DNA of 64,000 bases from Clostridia bacterium (GTDB lineage Bacteria; Bacillota; Clostridia; UBA1381), in contig JAFSXU010000034.1 in assembly GCA_017443895.1 (NCBI GenBank), positions 124,001-188,000 on the forward strand. The letters are read 5' to 3'. Each line of letters begins with the position of its first letter. Within the stretch, counting starts at the first letter, position 1. Shown here in pieces: positions 39,953-48,439 of the stretch. A model generated the notes under the pieces. The model was not told the origin of the DNA. It ran no database searches and saw only the letters and a list, made by a program, of their open reading frames with translations. The position numbers and the translations under genes were made by a program.

Positions 39953-42141
39953 TACAGATGCAGTACCCTTTCCTTAATCTCCTGGGTTCTGCCCTGGTTC
40001 CAGAACTGTGTTCCGATATATCCGCAGGTACGCCTTGCAACATTCATTCTGTCCTGGTCACGGTTCTTGCAGTTAGGACACTCCCATACAAGCTTTCCGT
40101 TTTTCTCATCTGTAACTATCTGTATTTCGCCGTCATATCCGCAAACATGGCAATAGTCGCTCTTGGTGTTCAACTCTGCATACATAATATTATCATACAA
40201 GAACTTTATAACCTCAAGCACCGCAGGAATATTATTCTGCATATTGGGAACTTCCACATATGATATTGCTCCGCCCGGAGAGAGCTTCTGGAACTTTGAC
40301 TCAAGCGCCAATTTATCAAATGCGTTTATCGGCTCTGTTACATGAACATGATACGAGTTTGTTATATAGTTTCTGTCCGTTACACCCTTTATGATACCAA
40401 ATCTCTTTTGCAGGCATTTTGCAAACTTATAGGTTGTTGACTCCAGCGGTGTACCGTAGATTGAATAATCTATATTCTCCGCAGCTTTCCACTTTGCGCA
40501 TGCCTCGTTAAGTCTTTGCATAATTTCAAGGCCTAATTTCTCGCCCTCTGCCTCGGTGAGTTTTTTACCTATAAGCCTGTACACACATTCCCAAAGTCCT
40601 GCATAGCCAAGCGAAATGGTTGAATATCCACCGTACAATAATTTATCTATCGTTTCACCTTTTTTAAGCCTTGCAAGCGCTCCGTACTGCCAAAGTATCG
40701 GCGCAACATCCGATAATGTACCCTTTAACCGCTCATGACGGCAACGGATTGCCTTATGACAAAGCTCCAATCTCTTATCCAAAATCTCCCAGAAGTGGTT
40801 TATATCCTCGTTCTCCTCCATTGCCGTGCAAGCAACATCGACAAGGTTAATTGTAACAACACCCTGGTTAAATCTTCCGTAATACTTAGGCTTGTTATTC
40901 TCATCAACATACGGAGTTAAGAACGATCTGCAGCCCATACATGTATAGCAATGTCCGTCACCGTTCTTATCCTTTTTAAGCTCTAACATAATCTTTTCCG
41001 AAATATAATCGGGAACCAATCTCTTTGCGGTACATTTTGCCGCAAGCTCGGTAAGGTACCAATACGGTGAATCCTCTCTTATATTATCCTCTTCAAGAAC
41101 ATATATAAGTTTCGGGAATGCAGGTGTTATCCAAACTCCTGCCTCGTTCTTTACACCCTGTATCCTCTGCTTTATCATTTCTTCAATTACAAGTGCAAGG
41201 TCATGCTTTTCCCTCTCGTTCTTAGCCTCGCCAAGATACATAAATATAGTGACAAACGGCGCCTGACCGTTAGTCGTCATCAAGGTTACAAGCTGGTACT
41301 GGATTGTCTGTACACCTCGGCTTATCTCGTCCTTTAAACGGTTTTCAACAAGCTCAGAAAACTTCTCCTCATCACAATTACCGCCTACTGCCTCAATCTC
41401 CGCCTTTAACTGCTTTTTTATCGTCTGCCTTGACACATCTACAAACGGAACAAGATGCTCTAAGCTTATACTCTGTCCGCCGTACTGATTTGACGCAACC
41501 TGCGCAATAATCTGGGTTGCAATATTACAAGCGGTTGAAAAGCTATGCGGACGCTCTATCATGGTTTCGCTTATAACCGTGCCGTTTTGAAGCATATCCT
41601 CCAAGTTTACAAGGTCGCAGTTGTGCATATGCTGTGCAAAGTAATCCATATCATGGAAATGCAAAATTCCGTTTTTATGCGCCTCTACTACCTCTTGAGG
41701 CAACAACAGCCTCTCTGTAATATCCTTACTTACCTCGCCTGCCATATAATCTCTTTGAACACTGTTTACAGTCGGGTTTTTATTTGAGTTTTCCTGCTTA
41801 ACCTCTTCATTGTTACACTCTAAAAGTGTTAAAATCTGATTATCTGTAGTATTGCTCTTACGGACAAGGTTCCTTGTAAATCTGAATCTTATATACCTCT
41901 TTGCAATCTCAAAAGCGCCGTGGTCCATTATCTGAGTTTCGACAATCTCCTGTATCTCCTCAACAGACAACGCTCTGTTCATCTTTTTGCAATAGTCCTC
42001 AACATAGCCTGCAATCTCATCAATTTCTTCTTCGCTAAGCTCATTCTTATCCTTGCCTGCTTCTTTCGCTTTCCTTACCGCGTCCTTAATCTTATTTCGG
42101 TCAAAAACGACCTCTGAGCCGTTTCTCTTGATTATTCTCAT
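39952..42141 (-). CDS. nrdD: anaerobic ribonucleoside-triphosphate reductase
   Basis: Class III reductase making dNTPs without oxygen, 729 residues. N-terminal ATP-cone (RIIKRNGSEVVFDRNKI), the ten-stranded barrel, a zinc site (CHVCGYDG...CPNC) and the C-terminal glycyl-radical loop RRTCGYIGTQFWNQGR. The start at 42141 follows GAGGAGG; an upstream TTG in frame is excluded. An exact NrdR box lies in its upstream region, so NrdR control is likely. Typical of strict anaerobes. Confidence 0.98.
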   Translation of the reverse strand: MRIIKRNGSEVVFDRNKIKDAVRKAKEAGKDKNELSEEEIDEIAGYVEDYCKKMNRALSVEEIQEIVETQIMDHGAFEIAKRYIRFRFTRNLVRKSNTTDNQILTLLECNNEEVKQENSNKNPTVNSVQRDYMAGEVSKDITERLLLPQEVVEAHKNGILHFHDMDYFAQHMHNCDLVNLEDMLQNGTVISETMIERPHSFSTACNIATQIIAQVASNQYGGQSISLEHLVPFVDVSRQTIKKQLKAEIEAVGGNCDEEKFSELVENRLKDEISRGVQTIQYQLVTLMTTNGQAPFVTIFMYLGEAKNEREKHDLALVIEEMIKQRIQGVKNEAGVWITPAFPKLIYVLEEDNIREDSPYWYLTELAAKCTAKRLVPDYISEKIMLELKKDKNGDGHCYTCMGCRSFLTPYVDENNKPKYYGRFNQGVVTINLVDVACTAMEENEDINHFWEILDKRLELCHKAIRCRHERLKGTLSDVAPILWQYGALARLKKGETIDKLLYGGYSTISLGYAGLWECVYRLIGKKLTEAEGEKLGLEIMQRLNEACAKWKAAENIDYSIYGTPLESTTYKFAKCLQKRFGIIKGVTDRNYITNSYHVHVTEPINAFDKLALESKFQKLSPGGAISYVEVPNMQNNIPAVLEVIKFLYDNIMYAELNTKSDYCHVCGYDGEIQIVTDEKNGKLVWECPNCKNRDQDRMNVARRTCGYIGTQFWNQGRTQEIKERVLHL

Positions 42142-42231
42142 TTTTCTCCTCCTCAAATTATTGTATTGACCAAAAATTCATATTACCAAATTGTACATTT
42201 ATGATAATAGCACAATCTAAAAAAATAAACG

Positions 42232-42261
42232 GTTGCATTTGCAACTTTTTTGTGTTAAAAT
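42232..42261 (+). promoter_or_regulatory. promoter of the Crp/Fnr gene with palindrome
   Basis: TTGCAT (42233-42238), 17-base spacer, TAAAAT (42256-42261). The perfect dyad GTTGC-ATTT-GCAAC (42232-42245) covers the -35 and could be an autoregulatory site. Confidence 0.62.
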
Positions 42262-42262
42262 A

Positions 42263-42307
42263 CTATATATTGTGTTACAATATTATAACAAACAGAATAT
42301 ACAGAAT
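42263..42307. promoter_or_regulatory. NrdR boxes between nrdD and the Crp/Fnr gene
   Basis: On the minus strand ACACAATATATAG (42263-42275) matches the NrdR consensus ACACWATATATWG at all 13 positions. A second copy 32 bases away (42295-42307) matches 9 of 13. Tandem boxes about three turns apart are the usual arrangement. A minus-strand TATAAT (42282-42287) lies between them. Confidence 0.78.
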
Positions 42308-42317
42308 AGGGAAAGTT

Positions 42318-42962
42318 GTGGTAAATTCAATGGAAAACGGCATTTTAAAGGGGTTTACAGACTCTAATCAAAAAAAATTATACAGTTGCCTTAATATTTC
42401 GGAGCTACACTATACAAAAGGCGATATAATAATGCCCGATGAAATACAAAACTGCATCTGGTACATAAAATCCGGTCAGGCAAGACTTATAGCGGTTGAT
42501 GAGGACGGAAACACCTCAATAATACTTTATCTTAACACTAACGATATAGTATCGGCGGATATGATTTTTGAAGGCAGGGGCGTAAATTATTTTCTTGAGA
42601 TTTTAATGAACACCGAAATAATGTCAATGGACTTACAAAAAGCAATATACGGATGTGAAAATAATTGTGATATACACTGTCAATTTAAAACCAATTTAAT
42701 TGAAGCCTACACCGGAGTAATCAAACGGCTCTCACAGAGAAACACCGTAACCACGGGCAGGACAATAAGGAAAAAACTTACGGAGTATCTTAACCTACAG
42801 CGTAAAATAAACAGGTCTGTAAAATTCAAGATACCCGTAAGCATGGCAGAATTAGCGGATTATTTGTGTGTTGACAGATCCGCTATGCTCCGTGAGCTTA
42901 AAAAAATGAAGGATGAGGGGCTTATACTTTTAAAAAACAGATATGTTACCATTTTAGTTTAG
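42318..42962 (+). CDS. Crp/Fnr family transcriptional regulator
   Basis: About 214 residues: an N-terminal cyclic-nucleotide-like beta barrel (GDIIMPDEIQNCIWYIKSGQARL) and a C-terminal winged helix with MAELADYLCVDRSAMLRELKKMKDEGLI. It lacks the ordered Fnr cysteines, though Cys are present in CENNCDIHC near 115. The GTG at 42318 is chosen because AGGG lies 6 bases upstream; the ATG at 42330 is an alternative. Divergent from nrdD, so a role in anaerobic or redox control is plausible but inferred. It ends overlapping dacF by 4 bases. Confidence 0.88.
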   Translation: MVNSMENGILKGFTDSNQKKLYSCLNISELHYTKGDIIMPDEIQNCIWYIKSGQARLIAVDEDGNTSIILYLNTNDIVSADMIFEGRGVNYFLEILMNTEIMSMDLQKAIYGCENNCDIHCQFKTNLIEAYTGVIKRLSQRNTVTTGRTIRKKLTEYLNLQRKINRSVKFKIPVSMAELADYLCVDRSAMLRELKKMKDEGLILLKNRYVTILV

Positions 42963-44095
42963 AGTATATCGCCTAAGATACTCAGGAAAAAGTCCTTTAT
43001 TATAACGCCAAGTCCTTTTTTTGCCACATCCTCGTTTGCGACAAGCTTACATTCCTTTACACATTCATTACCCGACATAAACTTAATTGTACCTAAGATA
43101 TCGCCTTTGTTTATCGGCGCGACAATGCTTTCATTATAGGTTATATCCCTTGTTATGCCCTCTCCCTCGCCTCTTTTAAAGAGTGCGGTGCAATCCTCCT
43201 CTGTGCTCACGCCTACATCTTGTTGTACTCCCTTTTCTACGGGGACCCTCTCTATCTCATCGGATTTGCTTGCCAAAAGATTTATACTGTAATTTGCAAA
43301 GCCGTAATCAAGCAGGTTTCTTGCGCTTTTAAATCTTTCATCAGATGTGGGCGCGCCAAGGACAACAGCCGTAAGCTGCATATTATCCCTTTTTGCCGCC
43401 GCGCTTATACAGCAAAGCGCCATTGAGGTTGAACCTGTTTTCAGGCCGTTTGCGCCGTCATAAAAGCGTATGAGCTTATTGGTGTTTGCAAGCTCGAATT
43501 TGCCGTCACGCAAAGAGTCTGTCCAAATGGTTGTATAATCAAATATTTTTTCGTGCTTCATTAGCTCCTTTGACATTATGGATACATCTCTTGCGCTTGA
43601 ATAATGGTTCTCGTTATCGAGTCCGTTTGTGTTTTCAAAATGCGTGTTTGTCATTCCAAGCTCTTTTGCCTTATCGTTCATTTTTTCAATAAACGCCGCC
43701 TCTGAGCCTGTTAAAAATTCAGCCATTGCAACACAGCCGTCATTTGCAGATGCAACCGCAATTCCCTTTAGCATATCGTTTACGGATAATTCTTCGCCTG
43801 CTTCTAAAAACATGGTTGAACCGCCGTAGCTCATGGCATTTTCAGATACGGGAACCATGGTATCAAGTTCTATTGTGCCGTTATCAAGCTCTTCCATAAT
43901 AAGAAGCATGGTCATAATCTTTGTTACCGATGCTATGGGCAAAGGCTCGTCTGCATTGTCCTCATACAAAACCTCACCGGTTGAGTTTTCAATGAGGATT
44001 ACTGATTTTGCATTTGTTTCAACCGCCGCGCCGTAGCAAACAGTTGACGATGTGATTATAAAGATTGCAACAAAAAAGCATATTATCTTTCTCAT
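42959..44095 (-). CDS. dacF: D-alanyl-D-alanine carboxypeptidase (DacF type)
   Basis: Penicillin-binding protein 5 class carboxypeptidase of 378 residues that trims peptidoglycan stem peptides outside the membrane. Signal peptide (IICFFVAIFIITSSTVCYGA), active-site SVTK (56-59), SAND near 115 and KTGSTSMA near 220, then a C-terminal PBP5-associated beta domain and a terminal amphipathic or hydrophobic helix (GLGVIIKDFFLSILGDIL). GGAGG precedes the ATG. The order spoIIM-xerD-(gene)-dacF mirrors Bacillus, supporting the DacF name. Confidence 0.93.
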   Translation of the reverse strand: MRKIICFFVAIFIITSSTVCYGAAVETNAKSVILIENSTGEVLYEDNADEPLPIASVTKIMTMLLIMEELDNGTIELDTMVPVSENAMSYGGSTMFLEAGEELSVNDMLKGIAVASANDGCVAMAEFLTGSEAAFIEKMNDKAKELGMTNTHFENTNGLDNENHYSSARDVSIMSKELMKHEKIFDYTTIWTDSLRDGKFELANTNKLIRFYDGANGLKTGSTSMALCCISAAAKRDNMQLTAVVLGAPTSDERFKSARNLLDYGFANYSINLLASKSDEIERVPVEKGVQQDVGVSTEEDCTALFKRGEGEGITRDITYNESIVAPINKGDILGTIKFMSGNECVKECKLVANEDVAKKGLGVIIKDFFLSILGDIL

Positions 44096-44153
44096 ACCAA
44101 TTCCTCCAAAAAGTATTGTATGCTATTATAATATGCTAATTTTGTAATATTTA

Positions 44154-45878
44154 TTACTTTAAAGTATTTTTTACTCGTTTTCCGAACGCCGACAGAGTTT
44201 CATCTGTTTCATCAAGCCAATACGGTCTTGACACTACCGTCTCCTTGGGGTAGTTGGGATCCCAGTCGGCGCTGTTAAACCAAAACGCCATTTTTATATT
44301 TTTGTACTTTGGCAATACATCAAACATATTGTTTATCCACTGTACCTTATCGCCGCCTACAGACGACGATGCAAATTCCGTTATTATCCACGGGAATTTT
44401 CCAAACTCCACATCAAATAATGTATATGCCTCATCATATAAGTCCTCAAACTCACGCCATTTTTCGCCAAAGGTTTCGGCATAGTATGTGCCCGTATTAT
44501 AGCCTGTTACGCCAAATACATGGACATATGCATTGCCCGGATAATACGCTTTTGGATCATTATATCCGCACGGCGGAAAAGTATTGTCATTGGGGTTAAA
44601 TATCCATATTGCGTTATTAACACCCTCCTCCTCAAAAATCCTGTAGTAACGCTTCCAAAGCTCTTGGTAAAGCTCGGGATCATTCATAAGGATTGAGGCG
44701 CAATAACTTGTCCAGTCGGAGTTCATTTCATTATTTAATCTGAACAAAAACGGGTGTGAAAACTCCTTTGCCGCTCTTGCAAAGCGCCGTATATCATCAT
44801 CACATACGCCGTCAAGTATGTCAAAGGCAGGACTCCAGCCGTTTAGCTCCTCGTTCATTACGGTTGAGCACTGCACTGTTACCTCAACAATTTTACCCCT
44901 ATCATACGCTTTTTGCATACCCTCTGACGGGAAATCCTCCCAATAATAGAGATATTCTATCATTCCGTCAAAGGTGTAGTCTATCTTATCCTCAATCTTC
45001 TCCACCTCGTCAAAATGTAAGTCCCTTACACCCTGAGGTACATAGATTCCCCATTTAAGAGTGTCGCTGTTTAGAAGACTATGATAAAATTCTCTTGTTT
45101 CCTTATTCCACTTAGGATTTTCTATTGGATGATAATCGGTTGTGTTTTGCATCTGCCCCGTTATCGGCAGGTCAAGCTCAAAGGAATAGAGCATTTTATA
45201 AACAGTATCTATAAATTCCCTGTTATATTCCTTTGCCTTTACCATAACACGGTAATATCTTTGCTCCTTGTCATAGATATAGCAATAAGCATATACATTC
45301 TTCTCAATATCCGACATCGGCGCGGAGGTGCGCTCTGCAAACATTACCTGTACCCATAAATCGTTTATCTTCTCAACCGCATTTTTATGGATTTTAATTT
45401 TGTTCTGGCTTTGAAATCTCTCGTCAAGCAGGAATTTATTTATGTATTCCTCAATATACGCCCTTGTTCCCTCATACGGAGAAAACTCCTTTGATACGGT
45501 TATGGAATACTCGTCCGTTTTTGCACAGATAAACTCATTTGATGCATCAAGCTCAAATTTAACGCCTTTTGGGAATGCTATCCGATAACCCCGTGCATGG
45601 TTTACCATATACAGCATACCGTCTTTTACATCAATTTGCTTTACATCGCAGCTGTCAAACTCATCATTTGATACGATATAGCGTTTATCATTATTTACAA
45701 AGTAATAGCTCGTATTAAATAATCCGTCTTTTCTTATCTCAATTTGCTGTTTTGCCCACTGTGAGAGTCCATAATGTCTGTTAATATACAATAATCGGCA
45801 GGTCAATAGCAGGACACCTGCTAAGATTAAGCCGATTACAATGTACAGAAAAATTGCCTTTTTCTTAAATATTCTCAT
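44154..45878 (-). CDS. membrane-anchored GH26-like glycoside hydrolase
   Basis: 574 residues. One N-terminal transmembrane anchor (AIFLYIVIGLILAGVLLLTC). Residues about 35-240 form an extracellular domain I do not recognise. The C-terminal half resembles GH26 (mannanase/lichenase clan GH-A): FRLNNEMNSDWTSY has the acid/base Glu near 380 (RxxHEMN-like), and WIITEFASSS the nucleophile Glu near 498. The usual His of HEMN is Asn here. It lies 4 bases after xerD and 58 bases before dacF, inside a sporulation/cell-wall block where Bacillus has drm-punA, so a wall or capsule glycan is a possible substrate. Confidence 0.75.
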   Translation of the reverse strand: MRIFKKKAIFLYIVIGLILAGVLLLTCRLLYINRHYGLSQWAKQQIEIRKDGLFNTSYYFVNNDKRYIVSNDEFDSCDVKQIDVKDGMLYMVNHARGYRIAFPKGVKFELDASNEFICAKTDEYSITVSKEFSPYEGTRAYIEEYINKFLLDERFQSQNKIKIHKNAVEKINDLWVQVMFAERTSAPMSDIEKNVYAYCYIYDKEQRYYRVMVKAKEYNREFIDTVYKMLYSFELDLPITGQMQNTTDYHPIENPKWNKETREFYHSLLNSDTLKWGIYVPQGVRDLHFDEVEKIEDKIDYTFDGMIEYLYYWEDFPSEGMQKAYDRGKIVEVTVQCSTVMNEELNGWSPAFDILDGVCDDDIRRFARAAKEFSHPFLFRLNNEMNSDWTSYCASILMNDPELYQELWKRYYRIFEEEGVNNAIWIFNPNDNTFPPCGYNDPKAYYPGNAYVHVFGVTGYNTGTYYAETFGEKWREFEDLYDEAYTLFDVEFGKFPWIITEFASSSVGGDKVQWINNMFDVLPKYKNIKMAFWFNSADWDPNYPKETVVSRPYWLDETDETLSAFGKRVKNTLK

Positions 45879-45881
45879 ATT

Positions 45882-46766
45882 CTATGCCCTCGGATGTGCT
45901 TTAAAGTATACATCCTTGATCTTGTTGTTTATAACGGTAGTATACACCTGAGTTGATGAAATATCAGCATGACCCATCATTTCCTTGATTGAGTTTAAGT
46001 CTGCCCCGTTTTCAAGCAGATGCGCCGCAAATGAATGTCTTAGAGTATGCGGTGTAATTTCAACCGTGATACCTGCCTTATGCTGATAGTATTTAACTAT
46101 TTTCCAGAACCCCTGACGGGATAATCTTACACCTGAACAATTTACAAACAACGCCTTTTCGTCATTTGTCTTTATCATATGACGGCGCACCTTTTCAATG
46201 TATTTACCCAAAGCCGTTACCGCCTTGTTTCCTATTGGAATAACACGGTCCTTCTTTGAGCCTGCACAATGAACATATCCCATAAACAGGTTTACATCCG
46301 ATATATCAAGGTTTATAAGCTCCGTTACCCTTATACCTGTTGCATATAAGAGTTCAAGCATCGCCTTATCTCTTATGCCCTTGTTATCATAATCAGAGGG
46401 CTGCTGCATAAGCATTTCAACCTCTCTGCCCGACAAGATAACAGGCGGTTTTTTCTCAACATGCGGAGCGTCAAAGTCCTTTGTCGGATCACTTGTTACA
46501 ACCCCGTTGTATATTAAAAACATATAAAAAGATCTCAGTGATGCAAGCGTTCTTGAAACGGTAGATGTTGCTCTGCCCTCGTCCTCAAGATACGCAAAAA
46601 ATTTGTTTACATTCTCGCTTGTTACCTGTGTTATGTCTGTTATTTTACATTCTGTAAGATATGCAATGTATTTACTTATATCCCGCTTGTAAGAGTCAAC
46701 CGTATTTTTAGACTTTCGTCTGACATTCTTCATAAAGCTTGCATATTCGTCTATATACGCACGCAT
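45882..46766 (-). CDS. xerD: site-specific tyrosine recombinase XerD
   Basis: 294 residues, the XerC/XerD size. N-terminal SAM-like domain (FMKNVRRKSKNTVDSYKRDISKY) and catalytic domain with Arg in YATGIRVTELINLD, HTLRHSFAAHLLENGADL (HxxR), GH in MMGHADISSTQVY and the Tyr in QVYTTV. It resolves chromosome dimers at dif. Its place after spoIIM and before dacF favours XerD over XerC or a mobile-element integrase. Confidence 0.93.
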   Translation of the reverse strand: MRAYIDEYASFMKNVRRKSKNTVDSYKRDISKYIAYLTECKITDITQVTSENVNKFFAYLEDEGRATSTVSRTLASLRSFYMFLIYNGVVTSDPTKDFDAPHVEKKPPVILSGREVEMLMQQPSDYDNKGIRDKAMLELLYATGIRVTELINLDISDVNLFMGYVHCAGSKKDRVIPIGNKAVTALGKYIEKVRRHMIKTNDEKALFVNCSGVRLSRQGFWKIVKYYQHKAGITVEITPHTLRHSFAAHLLENGADLNSIKEMMGHADISSTQVYTTVINNKIKDVYFKAHPRA

Positions 46767-46912
46767 TGCTTTCCCCTTCCCGTTTTGTGTTTTTCTTTTT
46801 CTTTTCTCTATTGTATCTTTTATTTCTCATTTGTTACATTTTTGAGTCATTACCATTATTATACCATAAAATTTTAATTTGTATAGCCTTTTTTTTCACA
46901 TTTTTTCCCTTT

Positions 46913-46942
46913 AAAATACATTATTTCCAGTTAATGTATTTT
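46913..46942 (-). terminator. terminator of the spoIIM-like gene
   Basis: AAAATACATTA (46913-46923) and TAATGTATTTT (46932-46942) form an 11-base stem directly after the stop. AT-rich and with a short T-run, so strength is uncertain. Confidence 0.55.
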
Positions 46943-47518
46943 TTATGAAAGTTTTGGATAAAAGAATTTCATAAATGTTGTGGTAAGCCCCCCTCGCATA
47001 AGTCCCGCAACACAAAATATTGAAATTAAAAAAATTCCAAAAAAAATTAAAAATTTTTTTATTTTTTTATCACCCGTTACCGATACCAGCATAGACAGCG
47101 CACCGCATAATATAAGCGATAAACTAACCAACGCCGTATCAAGGGCAACAGTGGACATTAAAGCCACGCCACGGATATTGTAGGTTGATATTGCGGTTGC
47201 CACCGAAAAGCCTGTTATAAACCCTTTATACAGGCTCACAAACGGCGGAACGACAACACCGAGCTTAAAAAATGCACAGAGTATTACTATTGCGCCGATA
47301 AGAGTATTTTCTATTGCCACGGACTTTATGATATCAATTTTGCTTTGGTTTTGGGATAATGAGGTACAGACCTCTTTAAAATATGAAATAATCGCATCGG
47401 GATTTTCTGATTTTATAAAAAATATTGTGCCCGATACAACACCTAAAACAAAGAAAAAAAATAAAATTATTGAAAAAATCCCAAGTACGCTTTTTCGGTT
47501 ATTTATATGTGATAACAT
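46943..47518 (-). CDS. spoIIM: stage II sporulation protein M-like
   Basis: 191-residue integral membrane protein with about five helices (FSIILFFFFVLGVVSGTIFF, TLIGAIVILCAFFKLGVVVP, and others). The VVPPFVSLYKGFITGFSVA segment and overall plan fit SpoIIM, part of the SpoIIDMP complex that drives engulfment by thinning septal peptidoglycan. Synteny with xerD and dacF supports the name. A palindromic element lies just upstream, with one of its 9-base flanks next to the ribosome site. Confidence 0.8.
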   Translation of the reverse strand: MLSHINNRKSVLGIFSIILFFFFVLGVVSGTIFFIKSENPDAIISYFKEVCTSLSQNQSKIDIIKSVAIENTLIGAIVILCAFFKLGVVVPPFVSLYKGFITGFSVATAISTYNIRGVALMSTVALDTALVSLSLILCGALSMLVSVTGDKKIKKFLIFFGIFLISIFCVAGLMRGGLTTTFMKFFYPKLS

Positions 47519-47530
47519 AGCCCCGTCCCC

Positions 47531-47632
47531 CTGTCTTTGTAATGTTTAAGGCTAATAAATGCTTACTCGAATGACACTGCTTGCAGTGGCCGGCGAGTCT
47601 TATTCGATTAGCTTTAAACATTGCTGTCTTTG
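47531..47632. repeat. 84-base palindromic element flanked by 9-base direct repeats
   Basis: CTGTCTTTG occurs at 47531-47539 and 47624-47632. Between them (47540-47623) the ends are inverted repeats, AATGTTTAAGGCTAAT against AATGTTTAAAGCTAAT, with inner pairs ACTCG/CGAGT and CACTGC/GCAGTG. There is no open frame. This is the form of a MITE with a target-site duplication; alternatively it is a structured 5' untranslated region of the spoIIM-like gene. Confidence 0.65.
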
Positions 47633-47736
47633 CCACCTGCGTAAATAAGAATATGCCCTTAGTTCTAAGTTATGGGGATAACCGTAATTCTATAACAAAT
47701 ATTTACAGTATGCTTGATTTTACCGCTTAAAAGCAT

Positions 47737-47781
47737 AAAAAAAGAAATGGCATTGAGCGACTTGCTACAAAACCATTTCTT
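47737..47781 (-). terminator. terminator of the surface-protein operon
   Basis: AAGAAATGG (47742-47750) pairs with CCATTTCTT (47773-47781), then a run of T on the minus strand, 20 bases after the stop of the last operon gene. Confidence 0.85.
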
Positions 47782-47800
47782 ATTATATTGTTGGGCAAAT

Positions 47801-48265
47801 TTAATTTTTCTCACCGGGATCTATCAGTACAGTTTTTGTCTCATTATCCCAGCTAACCTGCATACCAAACGCCTCTGATACGGCACGAACAGGTACAAGC
47901 GTACGATCTCCAATTATGAGCGGCGCTGTATCCAGCTCTGTTTTTGTTACGGTATCGGTTGAGAAATCATTTACAGCCATAACATACTTGCCAATCTGGA
48001 ACAGGGCGCACTTTGCCTCCCTTGTGGCAAATATCATTTGGTCGTCAGGCACCCATTCTACCTCGGCTCCGAGAGCCTCGAATATTTTTCGCATGGGTAC
48101 CATGGTCCTGTCGTTTATTATTTGCGGCTGTACATCAAATTCCACCTGTTCATTCCCTACATATACGGAAATTCCATCGGTGGCATACGCCACCGGCGAA
48201 ATTCCCAAAAAGAGAACGAAAAAAACTAATAAGCATTTCTTCATACGATTACACATACACATCAT
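47801..48265 (-). CDS. secreted copper-amine-oxidase N-domain (stalk) protein
   Basis: About 154 residues. Signal peptide (KKCLLVFFVLFLGISPVAYA) followed by one copy of the copper amine oxidase-like N-terminal domain (PF07833 type), recognisable by NDRTMVPMRKIFEALGAEVEWV and GDRTLVPVRAVSEAFGMQVSWD. In Firmicutes this domain occurs in surface and wall-associated proteins and carries no oxidase activity. The ATG at 48265 overlaps the preceding peptide stop (TGATG), so translation is probably coupled; an ATG at 48244 would give a more classical signal peptide. Last gene of the five-gene operon. Confidence 0.85.
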   Translation of the reverse strand: MMCMCNRMKKCLLVFFVLFLGISPVAYATDGISVYVGNEQVEFDVQPQIINDRTMVPMRKIFEALGAEVEWVPDDQMIFATREAKCALFQIGKYVMAVNDFSTDTVTKTELDTAPLIIGDRTLVPVRAVSEAFGMQVSWDNETKTVLIDPGEKN

Positions 48266-48414
48266 CACTCAAACAATGTAGAATTGTAATTTGTACTTCC
48301 TGCAGATGCGGTTGTATCTTTTATAAATCTTGGATCTGCGGCTGTGCTTACGCAGATAATAGGCTCTGCCTCGATTACCTCAATAACAGCTCTTTCATAC
48401 TTTATTGTTTCCAT
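48265..48414 (-). CDS. 49-residue peptide B, paralogue of peptide A
   Basis: Short gene with a strong ribosome site: GGAGGG lies 7 bases before the ATG. The product begins METIKYERAVIEVIEAEPII and ends STNYNSTLFE. Its first 25 residues align with those of the peptide at 50105-50281 (Y-x-R-A-x2-EVI, then II and S), while the rest is unrelated and rich in Ser, Thr, Ala and Asn. No signal peptide or membrane segment. It is 25 bases after the secreted-protein stop and overlaps the next gene. Function unknown; a conserved leader with a variable tail is one reading. Confidence 0.78.
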   Translation of the reverse strand: METIKYERAVIEVIEAEPIICVSTAADPRFIKDTTASAGSTNYNSTLFE

Positions 48415-48439
48415 ATTATTTCCCTCCGTTTTCAGCTTT

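Noticed and set aside
45882-46766. XerD as integrase of a mobile element
   Set aside because: The length, sequence and spoIIM-xerD-dacF synteny fit the chromosomal dimer resolvase; no element boundaries surround it.
47540-47623. Cyclic-di-GMP riboswitch before spoIIM
   Set aside because: No GEMM core sequence. The flanking 9-base direct repeats fit an insertion better.
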